Positions 1 through 7,808 of a stretch of DNA of 55,478 nucleotides are shown piece by piece (the stretch's first letter is position 1; each line of letters opens with the position of its first letter). The stretch comes from a virus. The position numbers and the translations under genes were made by a program. Below the pieces are notes generated by a model, which was given only the letters and a program-made list of their open reading frames with translations, did not search any database and was not told the DNA's origin. The stretch covers positions 1 through 55,478 of the IMG/VR virus record IMGVR_UViG_3300046007_008608. The stretch is one strand, 5' to 3'.

Positions 1-387
1 TAATATAGCTCCACCTTTGCTTAATTTAAAATGCTTATAAGGGCCTGTAAATGAAACACACATATGAGTTCCAGCCATATACATGTCTGCTGTGAATTTT
101 AAAGCACTATCCCAAACATTAGTAGGTATTAATTGGTATGCTCCTTTAATTGTTTTTCCTTTTACAGGTGAAAATTTAACTTTAGCACCAGCGTGAATAA
201 TCTCACACGGTACAGAAGGATAAGTACGAGCAGGAATAGTAATTTCCATTCCTTTAACATTTTCGTACATTAATGATAAGAATAAAGCGTTTGATTGATT
301 ATCTACAGTTACAACATAAGGTGCTCCTGTATAGTCGCCTAATGCTTTTTCAAAGTCTTCAGTGATTTTGTATATTCCGTTTGCCAT
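1..387 (-). CDS. DegT/DnrJ/EryC1-type sugar aminotransferase, N-terminal part (runs off the left edge)
   Basis: The first 129 codons are in the window and the C-terminal part lies beyond position 1. The N-terminus has the family pattern: a helix with a YTGAPYVVTVDN segment where the NTP-sugar aminotransferases have their cofactor-binding Ser/Thr region, then ITIPARTYPSVPCEIIHAGA, matching the 'IvPa.Tf.at..aI..aGA' signature. At about residues 114-129 a GPYKHFKLSKGGA segment matches the 'K.l..geGGa' block holding the PLP lysine. Such enzymes aminate keto-sugar nucleotides in the cytoplasm. It is the last visible gene of a cluster with two methyltransferases, a nucleotidyltransferase and a GT2 enzyme, so a role in making an amino-sugar for glycan decoration is plausible. 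The start is preceded by GTTATG, the common start context here. The substrate cannot be told. Confidence 0.75.
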   Translation of the reverse strand, partial: MANGIYKITEDFEKALGDYTGAPYVVTVDNQSNALFLSLMYENVKGMEITIPARTYPSVPCEIIHAGAKVKFSPVKGKTIKGAYQLIPTNVWDSALKFTADMYMAGTHMCVSFTGPYKHFKLSKGGAIL

Positions 388-390
388 AAC

Positions 391-969
391 TTATTTTCTT
401 TTTAAAATAATTAATCCATTATTATTTGTAAACACTTCATGTGTTGTCCATTCTTCATTTCCTTCTAGAAATTCATTTAGAGCAGGCATTAATCCTTTTT
501 GTTCAAATCCATTAAACCATCCAAAAGCATCATAACTGTTAAGTTCATCTTGTGTTCCGAATAAAACAGTATCATGTACTATAATATATTTTCTTACTTT
601 TGAAGCATGTAATTCTAACTCGGATTTAAGTTGTTTATATGAATGCCATGTATCAATGAATAATAAATCTGTTTCTTCAATTTCTATTTCTAAATTATTT
701 GCTTGCCAGAATTTATATTTGCAATTTATTTCATTAGCATAATTTTCAACATCTTCTATACTAGCCTTCCACTTAGATGGGTGTTGCATATCGATTGAAA
801 CCATTGTTTCAGGTCTAGCTGCTAGGAATGCATATGTTGATACAATCCATCTTACTCCCATCTCTGTTACGTGAGTACATTCCTCAGCATATTTCTTTAA
901 TGTTGGTAAATGCTCATTAATGTCTGATATGGTGTCTGCTAAATGTTGGTATTTTTCGTCTAATGTCAT
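391..969 (-). CDS. Class I SAM-dependent methyltransferase-like protein (Methyltransf_24/CmcI type)
   Basis: A 192-aa protein with a Rossmann-like order. The motif I region (about residues 34-55) reads HVTEMGVRWIVSTYAFLAA, in place of the usual E.G...G.S. The acidic strand end is VSIDMQHPS and motif IV is DLLFIDTWHSYKQLKSEL, close to the 'D.vfIDgdHsye.v..Dl' motif of the Methyltransf_24/cephalosporin-hydroxylase group. Motif I lacks the normal glycine-rich loop, so SAM binding is not certain. It overlaps the nucleotidyltransferase upstream by an ATGA junction and sits just before the aminotransferase, so it belongs to the same sugar/glycan operon. Methyltransferase is the best reading. The acceptor is unknown. 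Confidence 0.65.
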   Translation of the reverse strand: MTLDEKYQHLADTISDINEHLPTLKKYAEECTHVTEMGVRWIVSTYAFLAARPETMVSIDMQHPSKWKASIEDVENYANEINCKYKFWQANNLEIEIEETDLLFIDTWHSYKQLKSELELHASKVRKYIIVHDTVLFGTQDELNSYDAFGWFNGFEQKGLMPALNEFLEGNEEWTTHEVFTNNNGLIILKRK

Positions 970-1586
970 ACTGTGTATTTTCTGCTTATATCTTTAAAAT
1001 TTTCTATAAACAAGTAGCCGGGATTGTTTAATTTAAGAGGTTCAGATATCAAGTTATAACTACTTAATAAGGTTTCCCCATATTCTTTTCTAAATCCTAT
1101 AATACCCCAAGCGTATGCTTTATCTTTACTAGTAAATTCACGTTGTGGTTTTTCATAGAATGTATTATCGCATATTACTCCCCAATTTTTATGGTCAGTA
1201 ACGTTAAATAAAGCAAATATACAGTCATTACCTACTTCCATACATTTAGGTATGTCAGTAAATAAGTTTTCGGGATAATCGAATCTAGTATCAGGAAGTA
1301 TCATTATATTATAATCATCCCAATATTCCTTAGCGTTTAATAGTGTTTCACCAGTAGAATCACCTCCACCAATTATGTAAGTTATATTATTGTCCTTTAA
1401 ATATTGATTGAATTCTACTTTTTCTTCTCTAGTAATAACTACAGGTTCAATGTTGTATTTTCTACAAATATCTAAAGACCACTCAATTGTAGGACGTCCA
1501 CTATCATCTAATAGTAGTTCCTTAGCTTCATGGGGTTGCATTCTCATTCTAGTTCCGTAACCAGCACATGGTATTAATGCTTTCAT
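966..1586 (-). CDS. Sugar-phosphate nucleotidyltransferase-like protein
   Basis: The 206-aa protein starts with the nucleotidyltransferase signature: MKALIPCAGYGTRM at residues 1-14 is the G.GtRl nucleotide-binding loop, followed by KELLLDDSGRPTIEWSLD in the position of the 'K.ll...gkpii.~~l~' block. An IMILPDTRFDYP segment holds the metal-binding Asp equivalent. Family members transfer NMP to sugar-1-phosphates to make NDP-sugars in the cytoplasm. At 206 aa it is shorter than RmlA (about 290 aa), resembling the short single-domain nucleotidyltransferases of capsule and phage glycan clusters. It overlaps the methyltransferase downstream by 4 nt. A TATATTTA box ends only 3 nt before the ATG. 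The nucleotide and sugar used cannot be inferred. Confidence 0.75.
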   Translation of the reverse strand: MKALIPCAGYGTRMRMQPHEAKELLLDDSGRPTIEWSLDICRKYNIEPVVITREEKVEFNQYLKDNNITYIIGGGDSTGETLLNAKEYWDDYNIMILPDTRFDYPENLFTDIPKCMEVGNDCIFALFNVTDHKNWGVICDNTFYEKPQREFTSKDKAYAWGIIGFRKEYGETLLSSYNLISEPLKLNNPGYLFIENFKDISRKYTV

Positions 1587-1608
1587 AGCTAAATATAATT
1601 AATTTTTT

Positions 1609-2223
1609 TTATACTTTATAATAATTTGCTACTAAATCTGAATTTTTTATATAACTTATTTTTTTCATAATAACCTGATACCCGTTATGTACTATATCTA
1701 AGTATTTGTGGTAACCATGATAAAATGAGTCCGCACCTGTTTTTACTTGTAGATATTGTTCTTGCTCAAGACCTCCTCCGTAATCGTCAAAGATAATATA
1801 ACCATTATCTTTCAAACAGTAAAATGCATTTACAGCATCTTCTAAAACATATTTTGACATATGATTACCGTCTATGTAAACAAAGTCCAAGAATTCTTTT
1901 GTTTTACCTTCATGTTGAAAAGTTTTAAAACTATCGGCAGATTCACCTAAAATATATGTTACCTTGTCTTCATATGGTTTAACGTTATTCTCAATAAATT
2001 TGTTAGTGTTGATATCCATAATATAGTGATGTGAACCTTCTTTACTACAAAATTTATCTAATATGTAAACAGATGATCCACCATATAGCGCACCAATTTC
2101 TAAACACACTCTTGGTTCATCGCCATAATTAGGTAAAAAATGTTTCCACGTATCTACGTGGTCTAAAAAGAAATAACGTTCTCCATCAGGATACTTAAAA
2201 TGTTCAGGGTATTGATAACTCAT
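1609..2223 (-). CDS. Class I SAM-dependent methyltransferase (Methyltransf_24)
   Basis: A 204-aa protein with a complete class I fold signature. Motif I is VCLEIGALYGGSSVYI (about residues 39-54), the acidic second strand is HHYIMDINTNKF, and motif IV is LDFVYIDGNHMSKYVLEDAVN, the hallmark 'fvyIDG.H.y..v..D...' of Methyltransf_24. LKDNGYIIFDDYGGG follows as the strand-5 motif. This is a better family match than the neighbouring 192-aa protein. It overlaps the start of the GT2 gene upstream by 4 nt, so it is translated from the same message. Methylation of a sugar or glycan is the likely role given the cluster. Confidence 0.8.
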   Translation of the reverse strand: MSYQYPEHFKYPDGERYFFLDHVDTWKHFLPNYGDEPRVCLEIGALYGGSSVYILDKFCSKEGSHHYIMDINTNKFIENNVKPYEDKVTYILGESADSFKTFQHEGKTKEFLDFVYIDGNHMSKYVLEDAVNAFYCLKDNGYIIFDDYGGGLEQEQYLQVKTGADSFYHGYHKYLDIVHNGYQVIMKKISYIKNSDLVANYYKV

Positions 2224-2861
2224 AATGTATTGTAATAATTGTTTTGTTTTTCTTGTCTATCTATTGTTTTGGGATGTATCAACTCTAAATCATATCCTGT
2301 AGGGAGGAAAGATACGTTTGCATTGAACCCATCGTCTCCTATTATTCGTTCATGTACTTTACCTACCCACTTAAATTGTGGAATGTTTTTACATAATCTA
2401 ACTTGATAATCAGGATAATTAACCCATCCTTTTTCATCTAATCTCCATCCCCATTTTTGAATATGTTCTTGAGTTAATCCTTCTACTGTATTAATTCGAG
2501 GCACTGCATATATATCTATTTCAGGATTTATCTCTAGTATGTCTGGTAGATTTAATATGAGTGTATCTGATAGATACTCATCAGCATCAATTTGAAATAT
2601 ATAATCTCGTGAGCATATGCTTTTAAGATGATTTTTAAATGATGCAAAGTCATTATTTAGTGGATACCATATTCTATGATATTCATAGTCAGTACCTATA
2701 TTATACTTTACTGCTACTTTTTTAACTTCTTCAGTAGCATTACTATCTAACTGAAGCATTATTTCATCTTCAGGACGTAAATGTTTATTTAATTGGTCTA
2801 ATAAACGTTCTAACTCAACATGCTCATTGCATGCCGTTATTGCATAACTTATTGAAGGCAT
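2220..2861 (-). CDS. Glycosyltransferase family 2-like protein
   Basis: A 213-aa GT-A-type domain. The first strand and helix read SISYAITACNEHVELERLLDQ, the usual 'isv.i.~~NE...l...l' start of GT2. DEIMLQLDSNATEE gives the nucleotide-contacting Asp, and DYIFQIDADEYLS (near residues 87-99) contains the metal-binding DXD motif. The length is short for GT2 (usually 250-350 aa) but the catalytic core is present. WVGKVHERI near the C-terminus matches the 'f.g.vHE.i' segment of the WaaE/GT2 group. It should use an NDP-sugar made by the neighbouring cluster. The acceptor is unknown. Confidence 0.78.
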   Translation of the reverse strand: MPSISYAITACNEHVELERLLDQLNKHLRPEDEIMLQLDSNATEEVKKVAVKYNIGTDYEYHRIWYPLNNDFASFKNHLKSICSRDYIFQIDADEYLSDTLILNLPDILEINPEIDIYAVPRINTVEGLTQEHIQKWGWRLDEKGWVNYPDYQVRLCKNIPQFKWVGKVHERIIGDDGFNANVSFLPTGYDLELIHPKTIDRQEKQNNYYNTL

Positions 2862-2863
2862 AA

Positions 2864-3193
2864 CTAGTCTTTTAACAGTTGTTTTCCTGTATTTGTTGAG
2901 GTCCAGTAATGAGTTCCCTCATTACCATTTTGACCTATAACATCCATTCTTTTATTAATTTCTTCCTCATCGCTTTCTAAAGCATGACCAACGCATGGTG
3001 GTACTCTTTTATCATAATCATCCACTTCATATCCAAAGAAATCATTTTCTAATTCGTCATCACTTTCATATTCATCATCCTTAACTTGAGCTAATTCATC
3101 TTTCAATGTATCCCATTGTTCTGGTGTTAATGTAAAGTTATTAGCTGCTGCTGTAAACCCTCTAAGCCAAATTACGAAATTTTTACTTGTCAT
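2864..3193 (-). CDS. Acidic hypothetical protein, T4-like phage type
   Basis: A 109-aa soluble, acidic protein with no membrane segment. The N-terminus FVIWLRGFTAAANNFTLTPEQWDTLKDEL is reminiscent of small conserved proteins of unknown role in T4-like marine phages ('FV.WL.GF..A......eqW..i...L'). That resemblance is from memory and not checked. An Asp/Glu-rich stretch follows (about residues 38-58), and the C-terminus has a Gly/Asn/Thr-rich end. It abuts the zinc-ribbon gene upstream (1-nt overlap) and lies before the GT2 gene. I cannot assign a function. Confidence 0.7.
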   Translation of the reverse strand: MTSKNFVIWLRGFTAAANNFTLTPEQWDTLKDELAQVKDDEYESDDELENDFFGYEVDDYDKRVPPCVGHALESDEEEINKRMDVIGQNGNEGTHYWTSTNTGKQLLKD

Positions 3194-3624
3194 TATAATG
3201 AATTTAATTTTGTAACAGCTGAGGCGAATGATTCTTTAGGGAAATATTCTATTTTACCTAAATCAACTTTGTGTGTTTGATTTTTAGGAAAACGTGGTTT
3301 TTCTTCTTCTGTTATTTCAGTTAATGGTGCAACTGACCATCCCCAAGCGTTTTTGCTTCCGCCATTTGGGAATAATATTCCTTTTTCAGGAACATTAACA
3401 GTGCTCGGATACCATACTATACCATCTTCATCTATAAATTCTAAATCCTTAATTAATTCAGGAAGTGATTCTTTGGAATTTTTTACAAAGTCACTGTCTT
3501 GAACCATATGTGAAGTACTCCCATACCCACAATTAAAACACATCCACTGTATGTACTGTGGGTGGTGGTATTCGTAGCACATTTCCGCCTCGCAATGAGG
3601 ACATTTTACTAAATTATCTGTCAT
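3193..3624 (-). CDS. Zinc-ribbon hypothetical protein
   Basis: A 143-aa protein with an N-terminal zinc ribbon. CPHCEAEM at residues 8-15 and CFNCGYGS at about 29-36 give two CXXC knuckles about 18 residues apart. The remainder is unremarkable, with a Trp-rich middle and a basic C-terminus, and I do not recognise it. The ATG is preceded by GTT and lies only 4 nt after a TAAATTTA box with a TTTGG box 20 nt further upstream. The gene therefore begins a transcript whose leader may be nearly absent. It is co-transcribed with the 109-aa gene and the GT2/methyltransferase genes after it. Confidence 0.75.
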   Translation of the reverse strand: MTDNLVKCPHCEAEMCYEYHHPQYIQWMCFNCGYGSTSHMVQDSDFVKNSKESLPELIKDLEFIDEDGIVWYPSTVNVPEKGILFPNGGSKNAWGWSVAPLTEITEEEKPRFPKNQTHKVDLGKIEYFPKESFASAVTKLNSL

Positions 3625-3628
3625 AACT

Positions 3629-3660
3629 TAAATTTACGAAGTATTATATTATAATCCAAA
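3629..3660 (-). promoter_or_regulatory. Class 1 promoter candidate (TTTG - 20 nt - TAAATTTA)
   Basis: On the minus strand TTTG (3657-3660) is followed by exactly 20 nt and then TAAATTTA (3629-3636). The same spacing recurs at seven other gene starts in the window. Only 4 nt (AGTT) separate the downstream box from the ATG at 3624, so the transcript may be leaderless or nearly so. The upstream box lies inside the last codons of the preceding 62-aa gene. The boxes resemble the Bacteroidota housekeeping promoter (TTTG and TAnnTTTG) with the final G changed to A. Confidence 0.6.
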
Positions 3661-3837
3661 GAATTTTTTAATCTTATCTAGGATTGTTGTTTTTGTTTCA
3701 TCAACAGGTTCAATACTAACACCCGCAATATATGGTGTTGCTTCTGGAGCTAATTTAGCTTCTTCTGCTTTTTTAGTTGATTTTTTCTTTGAAGCTGTTT
3801 TAGTTACTGCTTTGGTTGCTGTTTTTTTAGTTGCCAT
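3649..3837 (-). CDS. Small lysine-rich hypothetical protein
   Basis: A 62-aa protein whose first 30 residues are almost only Lys, Thr, Ala, Ser and Val (ATKKTATKAVTKTASKKK), like histone H1/HU tails. An acidic/neutral middle follows, and then TTILDKIKKFFGL, a short amphipathic C-terminal helix. A basic tail like this could bind nucleic acid or polyanionic glycan, but no domain is recognisable. It stands alone between two promoter candidates: a TATATTTATA element 15 nt before its ATG, and the class 1 promoter of the next gene embedded at its 3' end. The function is unknown. Confidence 0.65.
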   Translation of the reverse strand: MATKKTATKAVTKTASKKKSTKKAEEAKLAPEATPYIAGVSIEPVDETKTTILDKIKKFFGL

Positions 3838-3852
3838 AGTGTTTGTTTTGTA

Positions 3853-3862
3853 TATAAATATA
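3853..3862 (-). promoter_or_regulatory. Class 2 (late-type) promoter candidate TATATTTATA
   Basis: The minus strand reads TATATTTATA here with no TTTG box 20 nt upstream. The same 10-mer is present before the genes starting at 6833, 11559, 24935 and 35246. It precedes the small lysine-rich gene. Lack of an upstream box is like T4 late promoters. The reverse complement contains the T4 late octamer TATAAATA, but transcription in that direction would be antisense to all genes. Confidence 0.45.
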
Positions 3863-3864
3863 TG

Positions 3865-5163
3865 TTATCCTACTCTCTTTAATTTAGGTAATTTAAGTTC
3901 GACTTGCTTTGGAAAATCTGGTACATATTTAGTTAATAACTCACCCAATACTTCTGTCATTTTTTCAAATGAAAAGTTTTGTTTATTTTTATAAGCTAAA
4001 CGTTTTGCCTTTTCAGCATAATCTTTATAATTTTCATAAATATCTACAAAGGCATGTCCTACTTGATTATCATCTGGTTTAAACCATTGTGCTTCAGTAA
4101 GTAACATATTGGGAGCATGAGCACTTGGGTGTACATTTTGTAATGTTCCTCCTACTAATCCACTGAATTCTGGATTTAGAAAATCTAAATGTCCGCTCCA
4201 TCCACTAGCTATGATTGGTTTTCCAACAACGCTAAATTCAAGTAATGGTCTTCCAAATCCTTCACCTTTAGTAAGTGACACCATAGCCTTTACTTTTGGG
4301 TGATTATACATACAGTTTATATCTTCATCTTCTAAATCACCATGAATAAAATACACATTGGGTATATCTTTACCAGATACTGTTTTTCTAATACTTTCTA
4401 TTTTTCTAAGTATTCTGTCTCTATCTAGGATTGAAGCAGCACCTTGTGATGTTTTTAAAATTAATGCCGGTTTTGATTTTTTATTTTTAAACACTTCTAA
4501 AAATGCTTTAATCATATATCCTACATTTTTTCTATCTTCATTAAAATCACCTTGTAACCAGTGACCTACGAATAAGTAACAGAAATCTTCTTTAATAGTA
4601 CTGATGTCATCATAAATGTTAAAGTCTTTAAGTTCATCTGATTTGAAGTATTTATTTAGATCTGCCCCTTCAAGTAGTACTTCAAGTGGTTTTTTCAACT
4701 CAATTTTTTCAACTGTTTGTCCCATTTGATTTTTCTTTTCAAAAGCGCTACTGTGAAATACTTTTTTAGAATGTTCTGATGAGACTAGGTTTAAATCCAT
4801 TCTGTTTAATCCTTCAATCCAAGAAGCATCACATAATGTAGTTTCAATACCTGCTGTCATTCCTATATTGAATTTTCCTAGTGGTTGAAATTCATTAGGT
4901 ACTGTGATTTGGATCCAAACATCAGGTTGTCTAGGTACATTCATTGTTAATGTGCCTATAACTCTGCTTTTTAAATCAGTATCACTTTCATGACCTGTAT
5001 TTAAAGCACCAAATGGTGTTTGTCCCCATCTTTGGGATAACAATTGAATATCCCATTCTTCACCTTTTAATTTAATAAGTGATTTTACAAAATCACGTGA
5101 TCTAGCTCCGTATCCACTAACTGTGTCGATAGGGCAGCTTACTATACAAACTAGTTTACTCAT
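3865..5163 (-). CDS. Glycosyltransferase family 4-like protein (GT-B fold)
   Basis: A 432-aa protein. The N-terminal half starts KLVCIVSCPIDTVSGYGARSRD, the acceptor-side Rossmann domain with the GYG loop typical of GT4. The C-terminal donor domain has CYLFVGHWLQ, PALILKTSQGAASI, VYFIHGDLEDEDINCMYNHPKVKAMVSLTKGEGFGRPLLEF and GKPIIASGWSGHLDFL. The GEGFGRPLLEF segment is the EX7E motif that binds the nucleotide sugar. It overlaps the preceding GT4 gene by an ATGA junction and the two form a pair. They probably transfer successive sugars to a phage or cell-surface glycan. The substrates are unknown. Confidence 0.88.
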   Translation of the reverse strand: MSKLVCIVSCPIDTVSGYGARSRDFVKSLIKLKGEEWDIQLLSQRWGQTPFGALNTGHESDTDLKSRVIGTLTMNVPRQPDVWIQITVPNEFQPLGKFNIGMTAGIETTLCDASWIEGLNRMDLNLVSSEHSKKVFHSSAFEKKNQMGQTVEKIELKKPLEVLLEGADLNKYFKSDELKDFNIYDDISTIKEDFCYLFVGHWLQGDFNEDRKNVGYMIKAFLEVFKNKKSKPALILKTSQGAASILDRDRILRKIESIRKTVSGKDIPNVYFIHGDLEDEDINCMYNHPKVKAMVSLTKGEGFGRPLLEFSVVGKPIIASGWSGHLDFLNPEFSGLVGGTLQNVHPSAHAPNMLLTEAQWFKPDDNQVGHAFVDIYENYKDYAEKAKRLAYKNKQNFSFEKMTEVLGELLTKYVPDFPKQVELKLPKLKRVG

Positions 5164-6614
5164 AACGAAATTGGAAATTTATTTTGTTTTGCTGGTAATT
5201 CTTTTATTTTAATGAAATCATATGCTGCTCTAGGCTCCCATGTATCAAACATAACGTCTGTATACTTAATAAAGTTTTTAGACATGTTTTTAGATGACAT
5301 CATTGATTCATCTGATGTAACCCATTCACGAGCGGCCTTGCTTATTTCTTTATATCCTTCAGGATTTGATATTTTCAAATTGTAAAGATTCATAATTTGA
5401 TTTGCTGCATCTCTAAAGTCAGCTCTGTCATCAAAGATGTAAGGTGTAGGAACAGATCCAACTATACTTAAGTTACTAGGGAATACTGGATAAGCCCACT
5501 TGCCACATTTCTTATATTTACCGAAATGATTTGATCCGAATTCTTCAGTGAATTTAATCCACTCACCGTTTTCATCTTCAAAACGCATTTGATCTTGCAT
5601 ACCACCTGTTACGTTAGCAATAATAGGTCTTCCAACCATCATTGCTTCTGTTAAACTTAATCCCCACCCTTCGTTAGATGAAATTAAAATACCGGCATCT
5701 GCACAGTTGTATAATAAGTTCATTTGTTCAGGAATAAATCTATTAACACCTGTAATGAATACATTTGGTGGTGTCATTCCCCAAAGCATTTCCATTACAG
5801 CAGGAATATCAGTTCCATTTTCATCTACAGGTTGTGTATGTGCTATAAATGCAACTTTATCCTTTTTATCTTCAGGAAGTGCATCTACGAATACTTTCCA
5901 TGCTAGTAGAGTATCTGGGAAACATTTACGTCTAATGTTTCTGGAATTGAATATTAATACAAACTCATATTCTTTATCTTTGAATATTTGTTTTTTAAAG
6001 TCTTGAAGTTTTTTATCTTCATCAGTTCCTGCTTCGATAGGGAAGAATATATCTTCATTAATACCATGAGGAACATAAGCTATAACTTTATCTTTAGCTA
6101 CTTCAGGTCCTAATACAGCGCGATTTAAATTTTCTGTTTGCTTACTAATTGCTAATAAAGAATCACATGATTCATAATACGCTCTGTTGTACAATGGGTA
6201 AGGAAGTGAATCCCAAATGTTTAAATAAATAATTGGAATTTGAGAACGAATCTCTCTTTCATGTATCCATAACCACTCCCAGTAACGAGGATCAGTAAAT
6301 AACATGATTGCATCTGGTTTTTCTATCTGTATCATCTCTCTGATTCTCTCAATAGTACCATATCCTGAATTTGGGTATAGAAACACACTAGCATCTTCAA
6401 TTCCATTAAATCTATTGGAATCTATACTCATGTCAAATTTTTTCCCTTCATCCGGATTTTTAATTACTGCTCCTAAATTTACCCAATTGTAACGGTGGCA
6501 TGTACCTAATACTATCTCTCTAGCCATTGTTGCTATACCAGATGTTGTTCTGATGTCATCAGATAGTAATAGAATTTTTTTGCGTTGTTCTTGCGGAATG
6601 TAACCTTCTTTCAT
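5160..6614 (-). CDS. Glycosyltransferase family 4-like protein (GT-B fold)
   Basis: A 484-aa GT-B enzyme. The N-terminus has KILLLSDDIRTTSGIATMARE, the acceptor domain with its Gly loop. The donor domain contains VLIFNSRNIRRKCFPDTLLAW, NVFITGVNRFIPEQMNLLYNCADAGILISSNEGWGLSLTEAMMVGRPIIANVTGGMQDQ. The NEGWGLSLTEAMM part supplies the EX7E catalytic/donor-binding motif. It is followed after 4 nt of overlap by a second GT4, and preceded by the small ribbon-helix-helix-like gene with its TATATTTATA element. GT4 assignment is secure. The sugar and acceptor are unknown. Confidence 0.88.
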   Translation of the reverse strand: MKEGYIPQEQRKKILLLSDDIRTTSGIATMAREIVLGTCHRYNWVNLGAVIKNPDEGKKFDMSIDSNRFNGIEDASVFLYPNSGYGTIERIREMIQIEKPDAIMLFTDPRYWEWLWIHEREIRSQIPIIYLNIWDSLPYPLYNRAYYESCDSLLAISKQTENLNRAVLGPEVAKDKVIAYVPHGINEDIFFPIEAGTDEDKKLQDFKKQIFKDKEYEFVLIFNSRNIRRKCFPDTLLAWKVFVDALPEDKKDKVAFIAHTQPVDENGTDIPAVMEMLWGMTPPNVFITGVNRFIPEQMNLLYNCADAGILISSNEGWGLSLTEAMMVGRPIIANVTGGMQDQMRFEDENGEWIKFTEEFGSNHFGKYKKCGKWAYPVFPSNLSIVGSVPTPYIFDDRADFRDAANQIMNLYNLKISNPEGYKEISKAAREWVTSDESMMSSKNMSKNFIKYTDVMFDTWEPRAAYDFIKIKELPAKQNKFPISL

Positions 6615-6629
6615 AACTGAATTTAAATT

Positions 6630-6833
6630 TTAAAGACTGCCACTTAATATTAAATCTGTGTGGTTGTGTAACTGTTTGCGAAATTCATCATCGCTTAAAT
6701 AAAGATGCATTGCTCTATTTGTAAGTTTCTGTAAGTTAAACTTATTTTTAATGCTAGCAACTTTGAATTCTTCGAATAGCTCTCCGTGTACTTTTACACT
6801 TGTAAGCGTTAATTTTTCATTTTTACCTGCCAT
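6630..6833 (-). CDS. Small ribbon-helix-helix-like protein
   Basis: A 67-aa protein. Residues about 8-45 (LTLTSVKVHGELFEEFKVAS then KFNLQKLTNRAMHLYLSD) follow the ribbon-helix-helix layout: a short strand, helix A, a turn and helix B, as in CopG/Arc repressors. RHH proteins bind DNA as dimers and often regulate their own operon. It is the first gene of a unit containing two GT4 genes and sits 16 nt after a TATATTTATA element, so a regulator of this operon is possible. The match is to the pattern only. Confidence 0.6.
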   Translation of the reverse strand: MAGKNEKLTLTSVKVHGELFEEFKVASIKNKFNLQKLTNRAMHLYLSDDEFRKQLHNHTDLILSGSL

Positions 6834-6849
6834 AAACTATATATTTTGA

Positions 6850-6859
6850 TATAAATATA
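6850..6859 (-). promoter_or_regulatory. Class 2 (late-type) promoter candidate TATATTTATA
   Basis: The minus strand carries TATATTTATA 16 nt before the ATG at 6833, with no TTTG box at the class 1 distance. It would drive the RHH-like gene and the two GT4 genes. Confidence 0.45.
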
Positions 6860-6866
6860 TACCAAG

Positions 6867-7808
6867 TTAGAAAGAATTAACCTTATTGCAAAGAGAGGGA
6901 TTATTATTGAATTGACACCAATTGCATAAAGGACTAGGTTGTTTCATGTATTCTTTAATTAATGGTTTTCCGTCTTTATCAAAACATTCCTCTATAAATG
7001 TACGAAAGGATTCTATAGTAGCCGAACGTTTTCTGGAGCCTGATGCAGGAATAAATGATTGTATACGAGGAATAGGATATTCACTGTCTTCCCATATCTT
7101 GCGCTTTACAATAAAGAATTCAACTTCAATTTTATCTACGTCCCAATTGAATATTTTACTGAAGTATTCCTTGTATAATAATATTTGAGCACTTTTGGTT
7201 TCATCTTTTTTCTCTTTATCCTTCCATCCGCGTTTAGATGTTTTAATGTCATAGATATAGATCTTGTCTGTATTTTCATTGTATAGGACAAAGTCAATAT
7301 ATCCCTTTAATTTAACATTTGGATACTGTTCGTGTGGGGTAAATGATATTGGAAATTCAATTCCTATAAGATGTGTTTTACGAGTTGAAAAGTATTCGCC
7401 TCGTTTTTTAAGGAAGAAATCTAATATTGCTCTTCCATCTTCAAAATACTCTGCCATTTCAACTGCTGAAGAGAAATGTACTTTATTATTTTGTTCAAAT
7501 CCAGATTTATATTCTGTTCTAAAGTTATCTTCGAAAATACCAATAATATCTTCTTTATCAGCGGCTGCTCCACTTTGTTCATACATTATTTTTAAATAAT
7601 GCTGAAGTGCAGTATGCATTGCTTTTCCAAATATAAGTTCGATGCCTGGAGGAGATTTAAGTTTGTCTACGCTTTGAAGCTTCCACTTATGTGGGCACTG
7701 TTTCCAAGTTGAAAACTGTGAATATGACACAACCTTTTCTTTACTCCAATCTATCTCTGTCTCTTTATGCTCCAGTAGAGGTTTTAGATGTTTTGGTAGT
7801 TTTTTCAT
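6867..7808 (-). CDS. PD-(D/E)XK nuclease, Cas4/RecB-like, with probable Fe-S cluster
   Basis: A 313-aa protein. The start SYSQFSTWKQCPHKWK (residues 28-43) is the typical PDDEXK_1 N-terminal motif, and GIELIFGKAMHTALQHYL gives the conserved 'G...H..l' helix. LKGYIDFVLYN and IYIYDIKTSKRG supply the GxxD and DxK catalytic elements, and an SAQILLYKEYF (QxxxY) motif follows. Four cysteines, C38, C295, C298 and C307, are placed as in the [4Fe-4S] clamp of Cas4/AddB nucleases. Such enzymes resect DNA ends. It lies right after the clamp-loader genes, overlapping gp62 by 44 nt, so it probably acts in replication or recombination. The metal and polarity are unverified. Confidence 0.85.
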   Translation of the reverse strand: MKKLPKHLKPLLEHKETEIDWSKEKVVSYSQFSTWKQCPHKWKLQSVDKLKSPPGIELIFGKAMHTALQHYLKIMYEQSGAAADKEDIIGIFEDNFRTEYKSGFEQNNKVHFSSAVEMAEYFEDGRAILDFFLKKRGEYFSTRKTHLIGIEFPISFTPHEQYPNVKLKGYIDFVLYNENTDKIYIYDIKTSKRGWKDKEKKDETKSAQILLYKEYFSKIFNWDVDKIEVEFFIVKRKIWEDSEYPIPRIQSFIPASGSRKRSATIESFRTFIEECFDKDGKPLIKEYMKQPSPLCNWCQFNNNPSLCNKVNSF